Position numbers and translations under genes: made by a program. The notes under the pieces are model-generated. The model was not told where the DNA came from. It ran no database searches and worked only from the letters and a program-made list of their open reading frames with translations. DNA of 64,000 nucleotides, from assembly GCA_016212795.1 (NCBI GenBank), contig JACRDT010000021.1:1-64000 (forward strand), read 5' to 3'. Each line of letters begins with the position of its first letter. Positions within the stretch are counted from its first letter, which is position 1. Of this stretch, positions 24,922 through 33,109 are shown piece after piece. This stretch comes from Elusimicrobiota bacterium (GTDB taxonomy: Bacteria; Elusimicrobiota; Elusimicrobia; UBA1565; UBA9628).

Positions 24922-26409
24922 TCAAGCCGGGCACGCCGCCAGCTTGCGGAGCGCCTCCCATAGCCGCGCCATCCCCAGCGTGTCCTGGCCGCAGTAGGCC
25001 TTCAGCGCGGCGATGGTCTTGCGCTCCTCGGCCTTGGAAAGCTTGCCCTCCATCAGGTTCAGGTAGGCGATGCTGGCCGCCCCGCCCTCGGCGATCGCCA
25101 GCCCGTCGTACCCCATCCCGGGCACCAGGGCGGGCAGCACGGCCTTGATGGACCACCTTCCCCTGAACGCCGGGTGCACGCAGAGGCACTGGCGGAACGG
25201 CGCGGCCAGGTCCCAGAGCCGCTCGCGCAGGGAGGCCAGCCGCTCGGCATGCTCGGGGAAAGCCTCGGCCAGCTCCTTCAATCGGCCGCCCTCGAAAGCC
25301 GCGTTGTACGCCACGACGCTGCCGGAGGGGCCGATGGCCTCCGCCAGGAATCGCGCGAGCGCGGGCCTGGGGTCGGACCTCGCGTCGCCCAGGTACTCGA
25401 GATGCTTCAGCGGCCCGCCCGGCTCGTCCTGGACGTGCAAGGATGCCTGGAAGGGCGTCTGCTGGAACGGCCTCAGCCCGTCATAGGGAGGGATGGCCGG
25501 GTTGATGGTCTCGAAATCGAGGAAGTGCAGCGGGTACCGGGGCTCCTCGAGCGCCGCGGCGAGGCCGGCCTTGTCGACGCGCGGCTTGCGGGATTTCTCG
25601 ACCTCGACCTGCAGCTGCTGGGCCTTGGTCAACGGGAAATCCGCCGGGATGTCCTGGAGGAGCAGGATGGACCGGTCCAGCAGGGGGCGGATCTTCTCGT
25701 ACCGGACGCGGCACAGGTCGAAGACCGAGTAGTCGGGGATGTGCTCCCAGCAGTGGTGGATGAACTCGCAGTCGTAGGGGTCGCGGCAGTGCGGCCCGAT
25801 GTCGATGTCCGGGGCGTCCTTGCGGGCCAGGACGGCGCGCATCTCCCGGACGCGGCCGGGGATATCCTCCTGGATCGCCGCGACCTTGGCGGTCACGTCC
25901 TTGAGGACGAAGAACCCCAGCGGGTCGACGTCCCCGCGCCGCACGTACTCGCTGTTCACCACCATCAAGGAGGTCTTCCGGATCGGGAACCCGGCGCCCT
26001 CGAGGACGTACTTCTGGACCCCCGCGTCCTCGACGTAGACGTCCTTGACCCCGGTGGCGCCCTTCACCTCGACCAGGTCCCACGACTTCTGCCCTTTCAC
26101 CCGGACGAGGACGTCCGGCCGCACGAGCACGCCGTCGTGGATCACGGCCGCCTCGAACAGGATGCCCTTGCCGGCCGAGACGGCGGCGTGGGTGGACTCG
26201 ATGGCCTCTGGGATGTGGTCGTGGTCGTCCTCGATGAGGGATCCCCCCGGGAAACGCCTCCACGCGAGCTCGCCGATGCGGTGTCCCTGGTCGAAGATCG
26301 CCTGGAGCGACGGCGGCACCTCCGGGATGAGGTCCTTGCGGAAGCTGTACAGCCACAGCGACTTGTGGCACTGCAGCCCGCGGATGTACTTGGACTTGGA
26401 GAGTCTCAT
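24922..26409 (-). CDS. DUF2779-family nuclease (PD-(D/E)xK plus 3'-5' exonuclease-like)
   Basis: Residues near the start (LSKSKYIRGLQCHKSLWLY) match the conserved opening of DUF2779 proteins. A restriction-like site follows in VLVRPDVLVRV...DLVEVKGA, and cysteines in CRDPYDCEFIHHCW would ligate an iron-sulfur cluster as in Cas4/AddB-like nucleases. The C-terminal half begins with LHFLDFETINPAIP, the first acidic motif of a DEDD exonuclease, and continues with VAYNAAFEGGRLKEL. The 495-residue length suits the family. The start at 26409 is chosen for the family N-terminus, and an extended -10 box lies 47 bases upstream. A DNA repair or defence role is inference. Confidence 0.85.
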   Translation of the reverse strand: MRLSKSKYIRGLQCHKSLWLYSFRKDLIPEVPPSLQAIFDQGHRIGELAWRRFPGGSLIEDDHDHIPEAIESTHAAVSAGKGILFEAAVIHDGVLVRPDVLVRVKGQKSWDLVEVKGATGVKDVYVEDAGVQKYVLEGAGFPIRKTSLMVVNSEYVRRGDVDPLGFFVLKDVTAKVAAIQEDIPGRVREMRAVLARKDAPDIDIGPHCRDPYDCEFIHHCWEHIPDYSVFDLCRVRYEKIRPLLDRSILLLQDIPADFPLTKAQQLQVEVEKSRKPRVDKAGLAAALEEPRYPLHFLDFETINPAIPPYDGLRPFQQTPFQASLHVQDEPGGPLKHLEYLGDARSDPRPALARFLAEAIGPSGSVVAYNAAFEGGRLKELAEAFPEHAERLASLRERLWDLAAPFRQCLCVHPAFRGRWSIKAVLPALVPGMGYDGLAIAEGGAASIAYLNLMEGKLSKAEERKTIAALKAYCGQDTLGMARLWEALRKLAACPA

Positions 26410-26453
26410 GGCGCGCGTCGCCGGCCCCGGCCCGGAGGCCGGGGTCCCGGAGG

Positions 26454-26470
26454 CTATCCTAGCACAATGG
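26454..26470 (-). promoter_or_regulatory. Extended -10 promoter of the DUF2779 gene
   Basis: Reading leftward, CCATTGTGCTAGGATAG contains TGC-TAGGAT, an extended -10 motif 47 bases before the start codon. The same motif with one base changed lies at the same distance before the DUF2914 gene (32301-32317). Confidence 0.55.
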
Positions 26471-26845
26471 CCGCGCCGGCGCGCGTGTCGGGCGGCCGCC
26501 AGGCGGCCCACCCTGGCGTGGGCCGCGTCCGTGATCGTGAACCCTGTCCGGCCGGTCCCGGTCTCCCTGCCCGCGCTGGGGAGCGCCGGCCTGACGCCCT
26601 CCGGCGGGCTCGTGGCGCCGGGAGGCCCGTCGCTTTCCTTAATATCACCCTCTTGGCTGCCGACCCTGAGCCCGGCCGTGCCGGTCCCGCCGGCCGGTTC
26701 CAGGTCCCCTACGCCTCGGCCAGGCTCTGCCTCCCAAAACCGGGTGGATGCCGACCGGTTCAGCCAGTCGCTCCTGGCGAAGGTCGAGCGTACGGCGGCG
26801 CTGGCGCTTTCCGCAGCCGAGCTCGCGCGCAGACGCATCATCCAC
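26471..26845 (+). pseudogene. Possible remnant of a secreted-protein gene
   Basis: One rightward frame reads like the start of an exported protein: a hydrophobic TLAWAASVIVNPVRPVPVSL segment, then Pro/Ser/Leu-rich sequence, then helical NRVDADRFSQSLLAKVERTA. This style matches the 13611 protein. No in-frame start codon fits, because the nearest ATG (26467) is in another frame. It is probably a decayed fragment, or chance in high-GC DNA. Confidence 0.3.
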
Positions 26846-26913
26846 CCAAATCGTTCCGGGCGACCCGCCTCCCCCTCGGGAGGCGATGGCCGACTCCCGG
26901 AGCCGGCTACGAC

Positions 26914-26943
26914 CCCGCATCGGCGTCACATCGCCGATGCGGG
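26914..26943. terminator. Hairpin, possible terminator
   Basis: A perfect 12-base-pair stem (CCCGCATCGGCG, 26914-26925, with 26932-26943) and a six-base loop form a stable hairpin. No T-run follows on either strand, so intrinsic termination is uncertain. The rest of the 26410-27233 gap holds promoter DNA, a decayed frame and the MITE. Confidence 0.4.
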
Positions 26944-27067
26944 ATCTCGCGTTCCTCTATTGACGATGTTGCCCCCTCCCACCCATAGTATGGAAGAGCG
27001 AGGTAAAATCCGCGTCAAATCCGACGGCCATCGACGCGGCGGATATGTTATATTCGAGTGGCATGCA

Positions 27068-27231
27068 TAGAAGCCATTTCAAAACCCCGTTGGTACGCGA
27101 AAACGCGGATTTCGAGCCGTCGGCTAGGCGCGAGGATCGCGGCGTACTGGAAGTACGCGGCGGTCCGAGCAACGACGCCGGCGGCCGAAAGTCGCGTTTG
27201 CAGGCGCAACGGGGTTTTGAAATGGCTTCTA
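27068..27231. mobile_element. MITE with 24-base perfect terminal inverted repeats
   Basis: The ends 27068-27091 and 27208-27231 are exact inverted repeats beginning TAGAAGCCATTTCAAAACCC. The outer TA may be the target duplication. The 164-base element has no gene, and its centre contains a hairpin (GCGTACTGGAAGTACGC). Its ends closely match the IS end at 6621-6639, so an IS5/IS427-type transposase probably mobilised it. The element is read through in frame with the next gene and ends two bases before that gene's ATG. Confidence 0.85.
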
Positions 27232-27233
27232 GG

Positions 27234-28460
27234 ATGAAGGCCGCCGCCCTCGCCGCCTCGCTGGCGCTGCCTTTCCTCGCGGCCGCCGGCCGCTGCGAGA
27301 ACGCCGCCCCGCCGCCGGAAACGCTGCAGGCCGGCGCCCGCCGGTCGTTCGCCGCCCTGGGCGCCGAGGGCGTCCTCCGCCGGGCCGCCGTCGACGGTTT
27401 GAAGCGGCGGCCCCGCGACACCCCCGCCGCGCCTCTCGACGAGATGGACGCCGCGGCGGCGGACCGATACAACGCGCGGGTCTGGGACGGGAAATCCCGG
27501 GACGACTGGTACGAGTGGTGGTACTACAAGGTCGTGGTGCCCGGGACGCAGGAGGCGTTCTACTTCTGCTACGGCGTCGTCAACCCCTGGGACCTGGACC
27601 GGACGCGCCCCGCGTCGCGGGCCTATGTCAGCGTAGGCAGCTTCGGCGCCGGCGAGGTGGTCGAGCGGACGCTCGCGCCGGGGAAGTTCACGGCGTCGCC
27701 GGACTCGGCCTTCGTCCAGGTCGGCGACGGCGTCGCGACCGACCGCGAGCTCAAAGGCCGCCTGCCCGCCCCCGACGGCGGCGAGATCTCGTGGGACCTC
27801 AAGGTCGAGAAGGACTGGGCGTTCAACGCCATGGGCTGGGCCATGTCCCAAGCCTGGATCTCGAACATCTTCTGGTACCCGGCCCAGGCCGGGGCCTTCA
27901 TGAGCGGCCGGATCAGCTTCAAGGGCAAGACCGTCACCCTGGACCGCGCGCCGGCCTACCAGGACCGCAACTGGGGCACGAGCTTCCCGAAGTGGTGGAC
28001 CTGGCTGGTCTCCAACAACTTCAAGGGCGCTCCGGGCACGGTCCTGGCGGCCGGCGGCGGACAGCCGCGGATCTTCCCGGGCACGGACTTCTACCAGGGC
28101 GTGGCCGTCGGCCTGCGCCATGAAGGCCGCGAGCGCGTGTTCCGGCCGACCAGCGGGGACATCGTGAAGGTGGACGTGCGCTTCGGCAGGTGGGAAGTCT
28201 CGGCGCGCAACCGGCGGGGCGAGCGGATCGAGATCTCGGCCTTCGCGCCGCGGGAGAAGTTCCTGCTGCTGAAGTTCATGGCCCCGCAAGGCAGGGAGTT
28301 CAACGACTACGAGGCCCTCCTGGGCCGCATCCGCGTCAAGCTCTACGAGGGGCCGAAGCTGGTCGCGGACCTCGAGACGGACGAGGGCGGCATCGAGTAC
28401 GGCACGTTCGAGAAGCCCGAGTTCGAGAAGCTGTTCTCGAAAGAAAACATCCTGCAGTAA
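27234..28460 (+). CDS. Exported tocopherol-cyclase-like protein
   Basis: A signal peptide (MKAAALAASLALPFLAAAGR) leads into a beta-rich protein with WYEWWYYKVVVPG, NPWDLDR, a long central barrel and AYQDRNWGTSFPKWWTWLVS, the signature region of tocopherol-cyclase/CrtC-like lipocalin folds. Plant members cyclise prenylquinols. Bacterial homologs act on isoprenoids or are uncharacterised, so the substrate is open. The 408-residue start at 27234 is preferred for the signal peptide, although an in-frame ATG at 27222 inside the MITE end would add four residues. The inserted MITE separates the gene from AT-rich upstream DNA (GATATGTTATATT near 27045-27057) that may hold its old promoter. Confidence 0.8.
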   Translation: MKAAALAASLALPFLAAAGRCENAAPPPETLQAGARRSFAALGAEGVLRRAAVDGLKRRPRDTPAAPLDEMDAAAADRYNARVWDGKSRDDWYEWWYYKVVVPGTQEAFYFCYGVVNPWDLDRTRPASRAYVSVGSFGAGEVVERTLAPGKFTASPDSAFVQVGDGVATDRELKGRLPAPDGGEISWDLKVEKDWAFNAMGWAMSQAWISNIFWYPAQAGAFMSGRISFKGKTVTLDRAPAYQDRNWGTSFPKWWTWLVSNNFKGAPGTVLAAGGGQPRIFPGTDFYQGVAVGLRHEGRERVFRPTSGDIVKVDVRFGRWEVSARNRRGERIEISAFAPREKFLLLKFMAPQGREFNDYEALLGRIRVKLYEGPKLVADLETDEGGIEYGTFEKPEFEKLFSKENILQ

Positions 28461-28674
28461 GGCGTTCCAAATCCCAGCCCCGCTCGCCGGACTGACGACC
28501 CCGCCCGGACCACCGATGGAATCTTTCTGTTTTCCCGCCGCATCCGCTAAGTTCACTCGGAAAAATGATAAAATTCTCCACACCGATGAATGATGCGAGG
28601 GAGTCACCACGAGGATAACGCTATCGCCATTCCCGGTCAGAACGCCCGCCTTCATCTACGATGAATCCCTCCTG

Positions 28675-29766
28675 GTGGACCGCGCCGCTCACCTGGCCCG
28701 GCTGACGCAAGCGGCCGGCTGCAAGCTCCTCTACACGCTCAAGCCCTTCAGCTTCGCCGGCGCCATGGAGCTGCTGGCCCCGCACGTCGCGGGATTCTCC
28801 GTCAGCTCGCTCTTCGAGGCGAAGCTGGCCCGGCGCGTGCTGGGCGCCAAGGGCACGGTTCACATGACCACGCCCGGCCTGCGGCGAGACGAGCTGGACG
28901 ACCTCGCGGGCCTGTGCGACCACCTCTCGTTCAACTCGCTGTCGCAGTGGACGACGCTTTCCCCCCTGCTCGAGGGACGGGCCGCCCGCGGGCTGAGGAT
29001 CAACCCTCAGCTTTCGCTGGTGTCGGACGAGCGCTACAACCCCTGCCGCAAGCACTCCAAGCTCGGCGTGCCGCTGCCCGCCCTCGAAGCCGCCCTGGCC
29101 GCGACGCCGGGCCTCCTGGAAGGGCTGACGGGCATCCACTTCCACACGAACTGCGACAGCCGGGACCTCGCGCCCCTGCTGGCCACGGTGCGGCGCCTGG
29201 TCGACCGGCTCGGCGGCCCGCTCAAGAAGCTCTCGTGGGTGAACCTGGGCGGCGGCTACATGTACGGGCCCAAGGCCGACACGGCGCCCCTCGCGGAGGC
29301 GGTCGAGCTCCTGCGCGAGGGGTGCGGGGTGGAGGTCTTCATCGAGCCGGGCGCCGCGTTCGCCCGGAGCCCGGGCCGCATCGTCGCGTCGGTGATCGAC
29401 CTGTTCGACAGCGACGGCGCCACGGTGGCCGTGCTGGACACCACGGTCAACCACCTGCCCGAGGTGTTCGAGTACCAGGAGCCGCCCGACGTCGCGGGCG
29501 CGGTCGCCGGCGGCCCGCACGCGTACCTGCTCGCCGGCTGCTCGTGCCTGGCCGGCGACGTGTTCGGCACGCACGCTTTCAACGAGCCGTTGACCGTGGG
29601 GTCCCAGGTCGTCTTCGAGGACGCGGGCGCCTACACCATGCCGAAGTGGCATTGGTTCAACGGGATCAGCCTGCCGAGCGTCTACGCCCTGACGCCGCAG
29701 GGACGGGTCGTGCTGAAGAAGAGCTACGAATACCATGAGTTCGAGACGCACTGCGGAGGCCGATGA
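28675..29766 (+). CDS. nspC: Carboxynorspermidine decarboxylase-like protein
   Basis: The fold-III PLP decarboxylase pattern is visible: LLYTLKPFSFAGAM, where Lys would bind PLP, GIHFHTNCDSRDL, WVNLGGGYMYG, EPGAAFARSPG, and GCSCLAGDVFG with the catalytic Cys. NspC makes norspermidine or spermidine from the carboxy-precursor. GTG 28675 is the only standard start in frame, but the conserved N-terminus (TPAFIYDESLLVDR) is encoded upstream in the same frame as far as a stop at 28591, so the true start is probably ATA 28615 or another rare codon. The stop overlaps the leader of the next gene. No nspB homolog is in the window. Confidence 0.85.
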   Translation: MDRAAHLARLTQAAGCKLLYTLKPFSFAGAMELLAPHVAGFSVSSLFEAKLARRVLGAKGTVHMTTPGLRRDELDDLAGLCDHLSFNSLSQWTTLSPLLEGRAARGLRINPQLSLVSDERYNPCRKHSKLGVPLPALEAALAATPGLLEGLTGIHFHTNCDSRDLAPLLATVRRLVDRLGGPLKKLSWVNLGGGYMYGPKADTAPLAEAVELLREGCGVEVFIEPGAAFARSPGRIVASVIDLFDSDGATVAVLDTTVNHLPEVFEYQEPPDVAGAVAGGPHAYLLAGCSCLAGDVFGTHAFNEPLTVGSQVVFEDAGAYTMPKWHWFNGISLPSVYALTPQGRVVLKKSYEYHEFETHCGGR

Positions 29767-29767
29767 C

Positions 29768-31111
29768 ATGAACGCGAACATGAACCTGACCGAACAAGAA
29801 TTCGACGCGCCCCTGGCCGACACCACGCTGGACCCGATCGGCCACTTCCGCCGGGCCGCCGCCAAGCACCTGGCCGAGGGCGAAGTCCCCATCAGGTTCG
29901 CCGTCACGTCCACCACCCCCAAGGGGCACCACTGCGAGCTCGCCGTGCTCAACGGCCTCAACGGCCGGCGCAAGCAGCGCCCGGGGTCGATCTTCGACTT
30001 CGTCCAGCGCGGGGTCGAGAACCAGCAGGACTTCAACGCGGTCCTCCTCGTCCCGACCGGCATCGGCGCGGTCATCGGCGGCCACGCGGGCGACGCGGGG
30101 CCGGTGGCGCGCCTCCTGGCGAAGTCCTGCGACACCCTGGTCACGCACCCCAACGTCGTCAACGCCTCCGACATCAACGAGCTGCCGGAGAACGGGCTCT
30201 ACGTCGAGGGCAGCGTGATCTGCCGGATGCTGATGGGCACCGCCGCCCTCCAGAAGGTGCGGTCCAACCGGGTCCTGCTCGTCATCGACGAGCACCCGGA
30301 GGTCCAGATCTCGGAGCTCACGGTGAACGCGGCCTCCGCCGCCAGGGCGACCCTCGGCCAGGCCAGCGCGGGCGTGGTCCGCATGGACCCGCCGATCAAG
30401 CTGTCCGCGGACCTGTCCTCCTCGGGCCGCGCCGTGGGCAAGGTGGAGGCGCTCGAGCGGCTCTGCGAGGTCCTCGAGGACCGGCGCGGCACCTACGACG
30501 CCGTGGCCTTGGCCACCATGATCTCGGTGCCGCCCGAGACGACCAGAGGCTACTTCACCTCCAAGGGCAACCCGGTCAACCCCTGGGGCGGGGTGGAAGC
30601 CATGCTGACGCACGCGGTCTCGACGCTCTACGACCTGCCCTCGGCCCACGCCCCCATGATGGATTCGCTCAAGATGATGAGCCGGACTTTCGGCATCGTG
30701 GACCCGAGGATGGCGGCCGAGGACGTCTCCCGCTGCTTCATCCACTGCGTCCTCAAGGGCCTGCAGAACAGCCCGAGGATCGTGACCGACCAGGCGATGT
30801 TCAGGCACCCCGGCGTGCTCAGCGCGGCCGACGTGTCCTGCCTCGTGATCCCGGACGGGTGCGTGGGCCTGCCCACCCTCGCGGCCCTCAAGCAGGGCAT
30901 CACCGTGATCGCGGTGCGCGAGAACCGCAACAGGATGCGCAACGACCTGACGGCCCTGCCGTTCGCCCCGGGGCAGCTGCGCTTCGCGGCCAACTACCTG
31001 GAGGCGGCCGGCCTGATGGCGGCCATGAAGGCCGGCGTGGACCCGACGACGGTCACCCGGCCGCTCCCGCAGACGGAGGTCTTCACGATGAAGGCCGTCC
31101 GCTCCGCCTGA
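29768..31111 (+). CDS. DUF3326-family protein
   Basis: The 447-residue protein has family-like segments LLVPTGIGAVIGGHAGDAGP, THPNVVNASDINELPENGLY and CLVIPDGCVGLPTLAALKQG. DUF3326 is found in cyanobacteria, plant plastids and scattered bacteria, and its function is unknown to me. The glycine-rich GIGAVIGGHAGD suggests a nucleotide or phosphate site. The start at 29768 follows a GGAGG site nine bases upstream. It lies one base after the nspC stop, so the two form an operon, and a role linked to polyamine metabolism is possible (inference). Confidence 0.8.
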   Translation: MNANMNLTEQEFDAPLADTTLDPIGHFRRAAAKHLAEGEVPIRFAVTSTTPKGHHCELAVLNGLNGRRKQRPGSIFDFVQRGVENQQDFNAVLLVPTGIGAVIGGHAGDAGPVARLLAKSCDTLVTHPNVVNASDINELPENGLYVEGSVICRMLMGTAALQKVRSNRVLLVIDEHPEVQISELTVNAASAARATLGQASAGVVRMDPPIKLSADLSSSGRAVGKVEALERLCEVLEDRRGTYDAVALATMISVPPETTRGYFTSKGNPVNPWGGVEAMLTHAVSTLYDLPSAHAPMMDSLKMMSRTFGIVDPRMAAEDVSRCFIHCVLKGLQNSPRIVTDQAMFRHPGVLSAADVSCLVIPDGCVGLPTLAALKQGITVIAVRENRNRMRNDLTALPFAPGQLRFAANYLEAAGLMAAMKAGVDPTTVTRPLPQTEVFTMKAVRSA

Positions 31112-31114
31112 CGG

Positions 31115-32257
31115 TCAGCGCAGCGCCGTCCGCGTCGGCCGCGCCCCGACCGAGTCGTCCGCGGCCAGGGTGAAGTCGATGCGGCCCAGCTCCCGGCCGT
31201 CGGAGGTCTCGACGCGGACGCGCCAGCGTCCCGGCTTGTAGCGGCTCTTGACCGCGTAGGTGCGGAAGCCCCCGTCGCGTCCCCCCACGATGTCGAGGGC
31301 GACGGCGTCGGACTCGAGCCAGCCGGCCGGGCCCCAGGAGAACCAGCGCAGCCGCAGGCGCTCCTTGAAACGGGTCGGCGAGAACACGCTGACGAAGCAG
31401 TGCACCTTGTCGCCCGGGCGCGCCAGGAAGGTCTGGTCGCCGCGCTCCCAGAACCTCCAACGCGGCCGCGTCATCGCGAGGAGGAACCGGTCGCCGTCGC
31501 GCCGGACGTCGTGGTAGATCCCGATCGAGGAGACCGACAGGGGGACCGGCGGGATCATTTTGGCGGCGTAGAGCCCGGCGAAGCCGAGCTGGACGGCCGC
31601 GAACGGGACCAGCGCGTGCCGGCGCAGCGGCTCGGCCGCCAGATGCCGGCGGAGCCGCCACGCCAGGACCCCCATGACCGCGCCGGCCGCGGCCAGGGAG
31701 CCGGCGAAGGGCAGCGCGCCGATCGAGCCGGCGAGCATCGGGACGAGGTAGGTGAAATAGGAGATCAGGCAGAGGCTGAAGAGCCCCATGCGCATCGTCG
31801 CGCCGGACCGCCCGGAAGGCCGGCGCTCATTGACGGCCAGCAGGGCCGCCAGGACCGTCAGGAAGACGAGCGAGACGCCCCAGGAGGCGCTCTTGAAGTA
31901 GAACAGCGTGTAGATGTTGAGGAGGGTGCCGAGCATGAAGTGCGTGGCGCCCTTGTGGTAGCGCCAGGCCGCCGAGAGCCTCGGGGGCGGGACGAACCCG
32001 GCGTAGAGCTCCCGCAGCTCCAGGCTGATGAACAGGGCGCACAGGAAGAGGTAGGTCGCCTGGTGGATGATGTTGTGGAGGCGGTCGATGCGGCCGACGG
32101 CCAGCGTGTCGAACAGGAACCCCGCGACGAAGAACCCCGCGGTGCACGCCGGCTCGTGCTCCAGGTAGAACCGCTTGGCGCGCTCCCGCAGCGGCGCGGG
32201 CGCGGCGGCCGGGGCGTGCCCGGCGCCCGGCGGCTGGCCCTGTTCCGGCGGCGTCAT
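31115..32257 (-). CDS. DUF2914-type membrane protein
   Basis: The 380-residue protein starts with a Pro/Ala-rich cytoplasmic stretch and then about eight hydrophobic segments (for example TYLFLCALFISLEL, VSLVFLTVLAALLAV, LFSLCLISYFTYLVPMLAG). The C-terminal 110 residues form a beta-sandwich-like soluble domain (VHCFVSVFSP, WFSWGPAGWLESD, YKPGRWRVRVETSDGRELG) matching DUF2914. The role is unknown. Such domains often sit in envelope or peptidoglycan-associated proteins. It converges on the DUF3326 gene with three bases between stops. An extended -10 box lies 46 bases upstream. Confidence 0.8.
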   Translation of the reverse strand: MTPPEQGQPPGAGHAPAAAPAPLRERAKRFYLEHEPACTAGFFVAGFLFDTLAVGRIDRLHNIIHQATYLFLCALFISLELRELYAGFVPPPRLSAAWRYHKGATHFMLGTLLNIYTLFYFKSASWGVSLVFLTVLAALLAVNERRPSGRSGATMRMGLFSLCLISYFTYLVPMLAGSIGALPFAGSLAAAGAVMGVLAWRLRRHLAAEPLRRHALVPFAAVQLGFAGLYAAKMIPPVPLSVSSIGIYHDVRRDGDRFLLAMTRPRWRFWERGDQTFLARPGDKVHCFVSVFSPTRFKERLRLRWFSWGPAGWLESDAVALDIVGGRDGGFRTYAVKSRYKPGRWRVRVETSDGRELGRIDFTLAADDSVGARPTRTALR

Positions 32258-32300
32258 CGGTCTCGTCGGGCGGGGCGCGCGCGCTCAGGGCTCACGGGCG

Positions 32301-32317
32301 CTATCGTAGCACAATGG
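32301..32317 (-). promoter_or_regulatory. Extended -10 promoter of the DUF2914 gene
   Basis: Reading leftward, CCATTGTGCTACGATAG contains TGC-TACGAT, 46 bases from the start codon. It differs in one base from the motif at 26454-26470. Confidence 0.55.
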
Positions 32318-32345
32318 CGGTTGGGCGCGGGGGACACGGCGGCGC

Positions 32346-32759
32346 TCAGCGCGCGGCAGGGGAGGGCTCGACCACGAATCCGGCCAGGGCGAAGTGCCGG
32401 TCGGCCGCGATGGCGAGAGGCAAGCGCAGACGCTTCATGACCGCGAAGGAAGCGCAGTCGGTGTAGGAATACCCCCGGTCCTTGCGGCCTGCGAACAGGG
32501 ACCATGCCTCCTCTTCGTCCTCCGGCGTCACCCGGACCAGGTCCACGGCCCCGCGGTCGCGGAGGAACTCGCCGACCTTGCAGGCGGCCTTGTGCCCCAG
32601 CCGCACCGCGGCGAGGGTGACCGTCTCGTCGAAAACGAAATTGCTGGTGACCAGCCTGCCGTCCCACCGCTCCAGGGCCTCGGCCACAGGCTCGTGGTCG
32701 GGGTCGTCGGCCCGGCAGAACGCGTACCACGCGGAGGTGTCCACGAAAGCGCGCTTCAT
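32346..32759 (-). CDS. vapC: VapC-type PIN-domain toxin
   Basis: The 137-residue PIN protein has the first acidic residue in FVDTSAWY (D7), a second in NFVFDETVTL, and the third in YSYTDCASFAV, followed by ADRHFALAGF. These would bind Mg2+ or Mn2+ for RNA cleavage. VapC toxins usually cut tRNA or rRNA. Its ATG overlaps the antitoxin stop (ATGA), so toxin translation depends on antitoxin translation. Length and motif spacing are normal. Confidence 0.9.
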   Translation of the reverse strand: MKRAFVDTSAWYAFCRADDPDHEPVAEALERWDGRLVTSNFVFDETVTLAAVRLGHKAACKVGEFLRDRGAVDLVRVTPEDEEEAWSLFAGRKDRGYSYTDCASFAVMKRLRLPLAIAADRHFALAGFVVEPSPAAR

Positions 32760-32992
32760 CGGGGTTTCCCGTAGAGGAACCGGTCATGGTCCCGTCCGGC
32801 GGGCCCGTCCGGGTCCCTGGCGATGGCGCGAATGTCCGCAAGGCGGCCGGCAGGGGGCTTGCCCTCCCCGGTATCGAGAAGGCGGTCCACCGCGAGCCTG
32901 ACGGCCTCGGCAAGGCTCTTCCCGGCCCGGGCAGCCCAGGCCTTGAGGGATTCGTATTGCCGGTCCTCGAGGAGAATCTGGGTGCGGTGCAT
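32756..32992 (-). CDS. vapB: VapB-type antitoxin (ribbon-helix-helix)
   Basis: The 78-residue product opens with HRTQILLEDRQYESLKAWAA, a ribbon-helix-helix DNA-binding pattern, and ends with a basic tail that would wrap the PIN toxin. ATG 32992 is chosen because a -10 box TATGAT lies six bases upstream, which makes earlier in-frame ATG codons part of the promoter. The pair probably represses its own leaderless transcript. Confidence 0.87.
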   Translation of the reverse strand: MHRTQILLEDRQYESLKAWAARAGKSLAEAVRLAVDRLLDTGEGKPPAGRLADIRAIARDPDGPAGRDHDRFLYGKPR

Positions 32993-32998
32993 GCTATT

Positions 32999-33004
32999 AT
33001 CATA
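32999..33004 (-). promoter_or_regulatory. -10 box of vapBC
   Basis: TATGAT (leftward) ends six bases before the vapB ATG and lies in an AT-rich block of repeated ATNAT units. A -35-like TGGATA stands 17 bases further upstream. A leaderless transcript is predicted. Confidence 0.5.
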
Positions 33005-33109
33005 CATCATTACATCATTATTATCCAGGGGACCTCGGCCGCTCATACCCTATGATACGAGCCAGCCCGCAAAAGAGTTCCCGCGCCGGCCACGGCCAGC
33101 CCCGCCATC

